Origin: Shinisaurus crocodilurus
Taxonomy: Eukaryota; Chordata; Lepidosauria; Squamata; Shinisauridae
Direction of reading: 5' to 3'
Assembly (NCBI GenBank): GCA_021292165.1
Contig: CM037877.1
Location: 112,615,289-112,679,288 of the forward strand
DNA length: 64,000 bases
The number at the start of each line of letters is the position of its first letter. Position 1 is the first letter of the stretch. Under the pieces are notes generated by a model, which saw nothing but the letters and a program-made list of their open reading frames with translations, made no database searches and was not told the origin of the DNA. A program made the position numbers and the translations under genes. Positions 24,472 to 36,400 of this stretch are shown here, piece by piece.

Positions 24472-27400
24472 GTCCGTCCTTCCATCCATCAGAGCCATAG
24501 TGCCATGACTGTGAAACCTGGATACTTGAAATTTGGCATGCATATTACGGGAGTCCCTAGGGGTGAGCACCATGGGGTTATTTTGTTTTTAAAATGCAAT
24601 AATTAATTTTAATTAATTTAAACGTGTCCATGTGGTTGAAGTTGAAGTCTGCAGTGACATCATCAGCCACTAGAGGTAAACTTCCCTAACCAGTACATAG
24701 CTTTGCAGTCCGTACAGTATGAAGCCAGGGGAGATTAGGACTGAGTTATACACCTGCCCTCCCCCCAGGGAAATGGAGTGGACAGACCCCCTCCCTCAGA
24801 GGTCTATAGGGGTGCACCATGGCAGGGGCCATGCCTAGAGGTGCCAGTGGGCATGGCTTCACTCAGACCAGGCAGTCACAATGTGTCCAACTCTGACAGC
24901 TACATAGGTTTGCTTGAAGGCAAACAATGGCTTATTCTAACCCATGCAAAGCCGGGTCTGTTTGCTAGTTACAAAATAAGGAGAGGCTGCAGTCTTGGCT
25001 CCACTGAATAATTTGACAATATTTGACCACAGCTGAATAATAGGTAGTCAAGTGATAATATTTGACAAGACAGTAGACCAGTGTGCCAACCCTATTCTTC
25101 ATTGAAAACCAAAGCCAGTTGTTGAAAGGATGGTTTCGCAAGTTAAACACTAACCGCCCATTACTGGGTCAAATGTTATTTGTATGCAGTATGAGGAGAA
25201 ACTGCCACTGGTCCCAGGATTATAAATTCCATTGATTACAGGTCATAAGGAACAAAATGGTGACACTCCTAATATTCTGGAACAAAAGATTGATATGAGG
25301 GTGAAAGAAAGAGAGCTTCGGCTATTGGGTGGTATAGAATTATTATTATTATTATAATTATTATTTCTCTATAAACCACCTGCTAGCTGCCTTCCCCACC
25401 CCGGGAACAGTGCAAAGTTAGAATAGGCTGCTTCAAAGTTACAGTATTTTTCCATGTATAAGACTATACTTTTTCCTAAAATTTTAAGACTAAAAATTGA
25501 GGGTCGTCTTATACACGGAAGTAAGCCAAGGAGAGAACCGTGCGGTTGCAAAACTGCCCAGTGGGGGGCGTCTTATACATGGGGGCGTCTTATAGACGGA
25601 AAAATACGGTAGTCATCTGGAACATGCAAATTTGAGTGATTTGCATGATTTAGTCGAACAGCAGAATTTGGGTTTTATGGTTGCAAAACTTCTAATAGCT
25701 TAAAAGGCTTCCCCCCTAATGAATCCAGTGTTCTTGCCCATTGTATCACCTGCAAAACTGGAATCAATTATGCAAAATATAAACTGTGCACCCTACCCCC
25801 CAAAGCATACCTTCAGAATGTCTTAGGTCCCTTCCTCATGATTTATCCAAACCAGATTCAAAGTTCTCGCCTCAAATAGCATGTGGTTTTTAATGTGCAA
25901 CAAGCCCAAGAAATGCTTTCCAAGTTTACCAGGGATTTTGAAGCAGCAGTGTGAAAATGGCAACTAGCAATGAAAGCAGTGTCATGCTACTGTCTACCAC
26001 CAGGCCACGCAAGTACAGCAGTGGCATGGAAATGGCGAGCCACGCGCTGTGTGGCTCACTGGTTCATCATATGCCAGCCGGCCAGTCTCATTCCTAGAGG
26101 AGGTCTGACTCTGAGTATTCCCTGTCGGGCCACATGGCAGCAGCATTTGTAGAGTTAGTATAATTATAGATCATTCGAGACAGCAGGCTGGCTATGTGCT
26201 CAGAGTGTGAAGTCTAGCTGGTTATTTGGATGGAGACCCTCCTCTATTCTGCATTGCAGGGTGGACTCGTAGCCTGTAGGCTCCTTCCACCAGACTTGAA
26301 TTATGAACCCCAGCCCCTTAAAAAGACCATGTATACAATTCCTCACACTTGGGACAGCTTTGCAAATAAAACAGGTGAGTAGCTGTTAGTACAGCAAGGA
26401 TGGCAAGCCCCAGTCTGGGCTGCCACATCATCATCATCATACCACCTAACAGCCCATTGTGTAATTATTTCATCTGTTTTGTTTTAATTACAATGCTTTA
26501 CTTTACTGTTATGTGCCACTTTCAGGGCCCTTTTGGGATAGAAGTGAGTAAACAAACAAACCTGGGCCCTGGCAAAGCTCTTCTTCATTTCAGCAGGACT
26601 CATGCTGTGGCTCTGTCCACTTGAACTTGCAACCTGCTGGGGGGGTTGCTTTTACCCGTATTAGAGTTGCTGTCTGAAAGTATAGGTAGGGAGGTTTTCT
26701 TAGTGCTCTGGGCATGTCTTGTTTTTTTTAAGAGTTTTAATTGTTTCTAACTGTTTTTTAAACAATTTTAAACTGTTTTCATTTTTAATTCCCAAGTTTG
26801 CCCCAGGCATGTTTTGTTTTTAACTATTTTTAGCTTTTAATTTTATTTTATTTATTTATTTAATACATTCTTATACCGTCCAATAGCCAAAGCTCTCTGG
26901 CCGGTTTACAACAGTTAAAACCATAAAATGCAATACAGTATAATATAAATATAAGATTTAAAACCACAGATTTAAAAACAAACAGCAAAGCTGGCAGCAG
27001 CAGTTCAAATTACAATAACAAGAGTTAAAAACAACTACCAGATTAAAATGATTAAAATGCCTGGCTCCGAAACTCTGGAGCTATGATATAGGTGGTTGAC
27101 TGTGAGTGGCTCCTACTGCTTTTGATTTGGACATTAGCTCTGAGCCTTAGCAGGCTACAAGGAGTCCTTGTTTCAAAGCCTTCTTTGGAAGGAAACCAAA
27201 CCCACCCACCCCAAACCTAAGGAGTTACCTCTGCCACTGGATTCCACTTAGAAAGGGGAGCAGCAACCCTTGTGTATCGCGCGAGAGAGGAAATTTTTAC
27301 CTGCCGCTTCTAGTTTACAATTCATAAGATTCGGGGGCGTGTTCTCAAGCCTCCAAGCCTTCGATAGCTGCTTGCACTCCGATCTACACAAGCAAGTTTG

Positions 27401-30400
27401 ATTTGATGTAACTGCAAACATAAATTTTGCCAGGATCGTGAGTACCCTTTTAAACCATTATTTAAGGGTTTATAACTGATTGCATTCACAAAAACGATTC
27501 TTACCAGAAAAGGCTATTCGTGTAGGGAATTTCCCTTTAAATGAACGGAAGAAACAGCCTAACATTACTCAGTTCTTTACAACCAAAACCAGAACTAGAA
27601 TTAGAACAGATGCAAAAGAGGTTGAAGACGTGATTATACACTCCCCAAATTCCATACGTGACTGGTCTTTAGACCTTAAAGGGAATATGGCAGACCTCAA
27701 TGAGGATCCCTGTTCTGTGCATCTTGCAATAGAGCTGGCACTAGCGGGGGAAACAGCCGTTTCAGGGTTAATACAGGCTACAGAAGATGACGCCCAGCTG
27801 AAGGAATTGATGTTTAGACAGGCTACAGAGCTTAATAGTGATGTAAACAAGAAAGAGCTCTCGAAACATGAGAAATTTAAAGGAGACAAATGGGGATAGC
27901 ACTCTAACCGTACCAATGGAAGTCTGGTTCCTTATTATGATGGAAGGTCCTTGAACATATTAAATCTTTTCTTTCAGAATCTTTTCTTGGAATCAAATTT
28001 ATATTTCAGTGATTTCATGAAATTAAGGCAAGGTATAATGCAAGCTGCTGATATAAATTCAGCTTTATTGTTATTCCTGCAATTGGTGGGATTTATTCAA
28101 ACCCTTCTTTTTTAAAAAAAGGTTTCTGCTCCCAAGAAGTAAGTATCATTCCAACTGGGGAAATGGCTGGTTTGATGAGGACTGTAAAAGGCTGAAAAGG
28201 CAGATGAAAAAAGTATTTAGACGCTATCAGAATAGCTACTCATTATTAATTCCCGCTTCCTTCTATGAGTTACAAAGATCTTATAAGAAATTAGTTAAAC
28301 AAAAGAAAAGAAGTTATTATAATGAACGATGGAGGGAAATGGGTTTGACCCTTTCTAAAAAAACAACAACACCCAACCCTGTAAAGTTCTGGGCTTTAGT
28401 ATCTAAGATGGAAGGGAGGTCAGCCCCAATTTTTGATGGCTATATTGCCATGACCAAATGGGAAAGTTACTTTAGGAAGGTATTTAACTATTTGAGCAAA
28501 CAAGAAACAGGATTAAATGTTGCCCCTGACTCTAACTGGGTTCCTCATTGGGATTCTGTTACGACAGAGGGGGCCAAATCATTGATCTTAGGTCTAGGGA
28601 ATGGAAAGGCTCTGGGTGAGAATGGTCTCCCCCCAGAATTATTCACCACCTTCCCAGATTGGTGGGCACCCATATTTGCATCCCTGTTCTCCCTCATTGA
28701 TCAATCTGGTATTTCTCCACCTAGCTGGCTTTCAGCTGTGGTAGTTCCCATCTATAAGAAGGGTCCTAAGGGTGACCCAGCAAATTATAGACCTACTTGT
28801 CTACTTGATGTGGTGGGGGAAATTTATGCCAGACATCTTTTGGAGAAACTGGAGGACTTGGTTGAGGAAAAGGCTCTGCTCGCTCCAGAGCAGGCTGGTT
28901 TTTGTACAGGGCGATCAACACTTGACCATTGCCTCTGCTTAAGCACATTATAAATACCTGATGGGTCTTACCAAACAGATTTTTGTCGCTTTTGTTGATT
29001 TAAAAGCCGCTTTTGATTCCATTTCTGGGGAACGTCTGTGGATTGTGTTACAAACCCTGGGAATTGACCCCCAATTATTAAACTGTATTATGGGTTTGCA
29101 CTTGGGGAGCTCTCTAAAAATCAGAGTAGGCCAAGAGGGTCAACTATCTAATATGGTGCCAGTCACAAATTGAGTTAGACAAGGACGCCTACTTGCTCCA
29201 CTTCTTTTTAACCTTTTTAAAAATGATGATGTAGAGTTTTTAAAGGGTGATGGTTATTTTCCAGTTAAAGTTGGTCAAAATAAGATTTCAATCCTTCTTT
29301 ATGCAGACCGTGCCATTCTCATATCCCACGCTCAGGTAGGATTGCATAGACTGTTAAGGCAGTTCAGCCAATATTGCCAAAATGAACAGCTCTCTATTAT
29401 AATAAAACCAAGATAATGGTGTTTGGTAAATCTAGACACGTTTACAAATGGAAAAAGGATGGGAATAATCTAGAACAAGTTCCTTCAAGTATCTTGGAAG
29501 CATATTCCAGCAATCAGGGACTTGGTCCCTTCAGATACAAACCAATGGTCTGCTGGCTGATAAGATTCTCAATGGGCTGTTATGTTTTTATCATACTAAA
29601 GGTGGTAAACTAGTACAACTGGCTTTAGAATTATATCAGGCTAGGGTCTTGCCACAAATACTATATGGGGCCCCACTGTGGGCAGTGGTCAAATTGGACC
29701 CAATTGAAAGAGCCTAGAATAAATTTCTGTGGAAACTTCTCTCTGTCCCAGTTTCTATTAAATTGGCAGCAATCTGTGCTGAATTGGGACTGATGTCAAT
29801 AAAAGCCGAAGCCCTTAAATTAGTTTTGTTTTTTGGCTAAAGGTGATACTTAAACAGACATCTGATTTTGTTGAGGAAATGGGCTCTATCTCTTGGAAAC
29901 AAAAGATTCTCCTTACTATTGCAAATATGGGGTTCTCTATACCCTTTTTATTGTCACTGGGCTATGACAGAGCCAAGTTAGTACTGTTGCAACGTGTTAA
30001 AGATATTGAAATACAGTCTCAAATGGCTGAAATTCCAAGTTGCTTATCCAATAAGATATATGTGCACCTAGCCCCTTCTTTTCTTAACCCTCCAAAATAT
30101 TTGGCAGATCTACCCTCTAGTATGATGAGAACAGATTTTTCTTGGGCAAGGTTAAATGTACTTCCCTTGGCAAACTGCACAGGGCGCCTGCAGAGTATCC
30201 CTAAGGAAGGTAGAGTTTGTTTTTGTAACCCTTTAAGTCTGGAAGACATTACCCATTTTATTTTAGAATGTGACGTCTATTCTGACATTAGGAACATTTA
30301 TATTTTTCCTCTGTTGGTTTGAATGAAAGGTCAGTCATCCATCGAAAAAGTTGTGTTTTTTTATTGAGTGATTTTTAATAAATATGTAACTTTTAGAACA

Positions 30401-33400
30401 GCTAAATTTCTTGTATCAGCCCTGCATTTGCAAGCAAAGGCCAAGGGGATGAATGTTATACATTTACATGAGATTGTATAATCATCATCATCATCAGGCG
30501 ATCACTCGTGACCGAATAAGATTGTCTTCTGGGATAAAAGGAGGAAATTCTAAAGAAGATTGTGTAGACTCTAGCGATGGGTCCGTAAGTGACTGTGGAG
30601 GCCAATTCTAGATCCACACAGCTTCCCACAGTGAGGACACAGGTTACCAGATAGAAGATGGTCCTGTAAAGGATTCATTTGACGTGCTTTTCGCTTAGCA
30701 CGTTTCTCCCTTTCACCTTGCACTCGGGCTTCTTCAAAGTCCATCGAACCTTTGTGAAAGGCCAACCTCCATTTAGATCGTTCATGGGCCAGAGCTTCCC
30801 AGTTTTCGATGTTTATATTGCATTTTCTAAGATTAGCCCTATGAACATCTTTAAACCTCTTATATTGACCACCGATATTCTGCTTTCCATCCTTGAGTTG
30901 GGAGTAAAGTAACTGCTTTGGGAGGCGGCAGTCAGGCATTCGAACAACATGACCGGTCCACTGAAGTTGGCGTTGAAGGATCATTTTTTCAATGCTGGTA
31001 GTCTTTGCTTCTTCCAGTACACTGACATTTGTTCGCCTATCTTCCCAAGTAATTCGCAGGATTTTCCGGAGGCAACGTTGATGAAACCTTTCAAGGAGGT
31101 GGAAGTGACGTTTATAGATAGTCCATGTTTCGCAGGCATACAATAAAGTTGGTAATACAATGGCTTCATAAACCAGTGTTTTGGTCTTCTTACAAATATC
31201 CCGATCCTCGAACACTCTATGTTTCATTCGAGAAAATGCAGCACTTGCGGAGCTCAGACGATGCTGGATTTCACTGTCGATGTTAGCTGTAACAGAAAGA
31301 TAGCTGCCAAGATAGAGAAAATGATCGACAGTTTCCAGTATTGTCCCGCCAAGCTGGATAGATGGCATCACCAAAGGGTTAGCTTGCACTTGCTGATGAA
31401 GCACTTTGGGTTTTTTGATGTAAGTGAGAGACCAATGTTTTTCGTATGCTTCTGCAAAAGCATTTAGGATAGTTTGGAGATCATCCTCTGAATGTGTGGA
31501 GACCACATTATCATCAGCATACTGAAGTTCCACAACGGAGGTTGTAATTACCTTACTTTTTGCTTTCAGCCTGCTGAGATTAAAAAGCTTTCCATCTGTT
31601 CGATATATAATTCCCACACCAGTGGGAAGTTTCCCCTTGACAAGATGTAAAACCATGGCGATGAAAATGGCAAATAATGTTGGGGCGATAACACATCCCT
31701 GTTTAACACCTGATCCCACTTTAAATGGAGCACCATGAGAGCCGTTGTTGTCCAAAACCGTTGCCGTCATGTTGTCATGGAGAAGTCGCAAGATATTCAC
31801 AAATTTATTGGGGCATCCAATTTTCATAAGGATAGTCCAGAGAGCTGTATGGTCTACAGTATCAAAGGCCTTAGCCAAATCGATAAATGCCATATAAAGG
31901 GGTTGATTTTGCTCCCGGCGGCATTTTTCTTGGAGCTGACGTGCAGTAAAAATCATGTCTACTGTCCCTCTAGAGCAGTGATGGCGAACCTATGGCACGC
32001 GTGCCACAGCTGGCACGCAGGGACCTCTCTGTGGGCACTTGAGCCATTGGTCGCCAGATTGCGAAAAGACCGTCCCCTTCTGCATTCAGCGTCGGGTTTC
32101 CATAGTAACTCCTCTCCACTCATTCCTCGCTGGCCTCCACAGGCAGGCAAACTCCAACATCTCCACCCCCAGAAGCGGATTGCGCAGGCGCCCAGCCCTC
32201 CTTCTAACGGAACAGACAGCTCAGAAGCATAGCACGTGCGCGCCCGAATCTTTGCGCGCCTGGTGAAGAGCCATGCCCTGAGACAGAGCAGGGCGCGATT
32301 AGCTAGTGCCCCCTCCTCCTTCCTGCCAAAATTTAAGGCATTTTGAAATAAATAAGTTGGTTTTGTGTTGCAAATTGGGCACTCGGGCTCAAAAAGGTTC
32401 GCCATCACTGCTCTAGAGGGGCGGAAACCATATTGAGTTTCAGGGAGGATCTCTTCTGAAATAGATAGAAGACGGTTTGCGAGAATCCTAGCAAATATTT
32501 TACCTGCGGTTGCTAAGAGAGAAAAGCCCCGATAGTTTCCACAGTCTGTTCTATCACCCTTCTTAAAGAGGGTGATAATTATGGCATCCCTGAAGTCTTC
32601 TGGGATCTCTTCTCTTATCCAGATTTTTTCGATGAGTTTATGAAGATGTTGTACAAGTTCGGGGGCCCCTTCTTTAAAGATTTCAGCAGGAATCCCATCT
32701 GGTCCACTAGCTTTGTTGTTCTTCATTTGATTAATGGCTTTTTTTACTTCATCCAAAATGGGGGGGATTGCAAGTTCCTCTTTAATTTGTTTTTGCGGGA
32801 TTTGCGAAAAAATCTCATTATCCACCTTAGATTTACGATTTAAAAGGTCATAATAATGCTCTTTCCAACGCAGTGCAATAGACTCTTTGTCTTTTAAGAG
32901 TTTGGTGCCATATTTTGATTGTAAAGGGTTTGTACCATAGGTTTTTGGTCCATAAATGGCCCTTGTGGCCTTAAAAAAGCCCCGTGCATCATGAGATTCT
33001 GCAAGTTGTTGAATTTCTTCAGCTTTCTTTTTCCACCAAGCGTTCTTAAGTTCTCTTGTTCTTGTTTGGACCTCAGCCTTTGCGCTAGCGTAGGTTTTTT
33101 TCTTGGCAGCGCAGTTAATATCATTTTGCCATATTTGGAAGGCTTTCCTTTTTTGGTCAATTATATATTTAATCTCATTATCATTTTCATCAAACCAATC
33201 CTGATGTTTCTTAGTTTCATATCCAATAGTTTGTTCACAAGCTGCAGTAATGGAGGTTTTCAGCTTAGACCAATGGTCCTCAATGTTGTCAGGAGGTTCC
33301 GTAGGTAGATGTTCCTTAAGAAGTGATTGAAGACGAGTTTGCTTAATAGGATCTTGAAGGACTTGGATGTTCATTTTTCGCCTTGGTTTCCTTCCTTGAA

Positions 33401-36400
33401 GCCTACGTTGGGGAGCAATGTTGATAACCATTGTGGACCGGATTAGTCAGTGGTCTGTCCGGCAGTCGTCGGCACTCACCATGGCCCTAGTAAGAAGTGT
33501 TAGGTTTTGCATAGGCAGAACGAGATTACCACCTGACATCAGGATTATCACCTGACATGGAGGTTGTCTCTTGAGATGAAGTACACAAGGCTCCGGTCAC
33601 CAGACTTAGTCTCAAGGTGATATGACTCAGCAGCCTTGGACAGATTTGGAGTAAACATGTTGATGAATAGGTTATACAACTGGGGTGAGTAATATCCTAT
33701 TTATAGGTGCAGGGTCTGTGGTATAAAGCTAACACACTTGTTGATAGTTTCACTTCTCCTTCTCCTCTCGTCTCGACTTGTTCTGGACTTCACTTCATCT
33801 AGCCTTACCACTGGGGTATTGGATTTGTATCTGCAATGATGTAGTGAGTAAGAGATGCATTGCTTGCCTTAATCCCATGTAATTGGGTCTTACAAATAAA
33901 CTCTTTAATCTTTATTAACTGCTGTTATCTCCTCCTTCCGCCTGCGTGACTGGGACTGAGGGTCATTGGCTAGGGAAGCTTTTGAACCCAGGGTCAGTCC
34001 AGCTCTCACATCTGGTTATGGGCCCAGATAATCAACAGAGATAAGATTGTTATCTCAGATGGGGCAGATAAGCCCAGAGAGACGCAGTACGGAGAAATTC
34101 GGCAGTTATATAGTTAAAGGATTTGTTTACTATTTGTAAGAACGGTTTGTAAACAAACCGGGAAGGCGATGTATGTTGCTAAAGCTGGATGCTGATAACA
34201 GCGGCTTGGAATGCAGCACAACTGAAGAATGCAGGACAGAGAGACGAAGGATTTTTCGTTTTGGAAGCAGCTGGAACGGAGGTGCCAGGCTTGGCAATTC
34301 CAAGGCTACAGACTGTGAAAAGAAGCTGGAACGTGGGTGCCGGTTCGGGCAGCTACTAGGCTGAAAAGTGAACAACGCTGGACACAAGGATTTCGTTTTC
34401 CACAGCTTGCTGGAGTGATTGTCAAGGAGCTGTATCGGGCAAGGAAATATCTCCAGGAGGCTCTGTGTCTACTCATTTGAGTCAAGGCTACAGCAGGAGG
34501 ATCATATTTCTTTTACAGTTTGCTTCTTCGCTCAGCAGCGGATCAGCTATCTTTTGCATTGTATCAACAAGTGGCTTGGATTACAAACGACGTGGATTAC
34601 GTCTGACGTGGGCAAAGCGTCTGAAGCATGTGTCGCACTCGCAGCAAAGTCACGTGTGACAGGAACGTATCTTGGGAAACTTGATACTACACGAGAGGCT
34701 GTATCAAACCAGCGGAGGCGTGGTTTTAAAACAGCAGGGGAAAACAGCGTGGCAGTTTTGAACAGAGAAAGCTGTGCTTAAAATGTGAAGCTGTTCTTCA
34801 TTTTCTTCATGTGGGATCACAGAAGAAGGAGCTTGAAATCAGCAGGGGTGCTGCTGATGGGAAAACCATTGTGTTTTAACCCAGGACATAACAAAATGCA
34901 CATTATTTTGTGTGTGAGCAGAAAACAGTGGATTGTTTAAACGAAGCTTTCTGTGTTGGACATAAATAAGCAGAAAGAGGACTATGCAAATGGTCAGAGG
35001 TTTAACAGTCATGTTTTTTGGAAATGTATTTCTTGAAAGTTTGAATAACTTGGATTCAAGAAAGTGTAATATATGCTCTGAAAATGTCAGGAAATGTACT
35101 GAATGTATATATGACTTGAGTATATTGTGGATTTTTCTGTAGCAAAATGTAAAATACTGAATAATTAGTAGGTATGTTTATATGGCAAAGCTAAGAGATG
35201 GATTATTTCTTTCATACTGTACTGATGTAATAAAGAAATGGAAAGTTGTACTGATGCAACTATAAAAAGGTTAAATGCTTATATGTATGACATGTACATG
35301 CATGCATATCACATGATGTTTGGTCATTTAGATTCACAGGCCTGTGAAAGAAAATGCAAACTGTGTTGGGGAAAGCATTTGGAAATTGTAATTTTCACAT
35401 GAAAGGTAATTTTGTGCACATAAACAAGGGATGCTAGCTTCAACAGGTAAACTGGAAGGCAAGCTGAAAAACCAGTTCATTTCATTAAATTTGTTCCTGG
35501 TAATCTTGTGGATACTCTGATGGTTTTTAGAGGAGAGGCACGTTATTTCATGATGTTAATTGATCAATACACGAAGTACAGGTTGTGTACATGTTAGATA
35601 GAAAGCTGGAGTATTGAACAAAGTCAAGGTGTTTTGTGCTTGGGTGAGAAACAAGCATATTACCCATGTTACCTATTTTCTTTTGAGATATGGGGGAAGT
35701 TCAATTCAGTGCATGTTTTGATGCATTTCTAACAGGATGTGATATTGAACACATGGATTGTGTGGAAGAGTAAACAAACACTCAGAAGAGGTGATACTAA
35801 TTTGGATAATGAGGTTTGGGTAGAAGCTCTTAAATGTTTTGATTATGTACATGATAGAAGTTTTAGTTCTGTGTGTTGAACTGTACACCTTATAGAAAGT
35901 AGTGTAGAAGGAGGAATCTTCTGGAGAAACATTTCAGGATCTTGGATCTGATATGTAGGTACATACACCTCAAAGTTAGAAGAAATCTGTAAGGGAGCTT
36001 ACATGAGATTTTTCTAGAAATGAGAATATTGTGTTTCACATGAATAACACTTGGATAGTGAGATTATCTAGAAGTGTTGAGTATAATGCTGAATGAAAAT
36101 GTGAGATCATTTTTCAAAATTAATTCTGTTAATGCAGGGGATGCATCAAGGTCAGAGTCACAGAATAGAAAAGCATTTGCTGAAAGACAGTCAGGTAAAT
36201 TTGACAACTCTGATACACATTTGGTTTAGTGGAGACTAAACAAATGATTGTTCATCATTGGTGCAAATTTATTGGAACAAGAACCCTGATAACTGATGAG
36301 GTAAGGAACAGGTGAGTCAAACAACCTGTGAGATATCAGGATGAATTTGCAGGAAAAGCCATTTGAAACTTCAAAATTTCAAAGAGGTGAAAAAATTATC

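Noticed and set aside
31735..32266. Plus-strand ORFs of 165 and 75 residues
   Set aside because: Antisense of the RTE LINE and part of the hAT MITE; the same peptide recurs from the MITE copy at 16326-16559.
34419..34781. 120-residue ORF as copia gag
   Set aside because: No nucleocapsid knuckle or gag motif seen, and the rest of the interior is full of stops.
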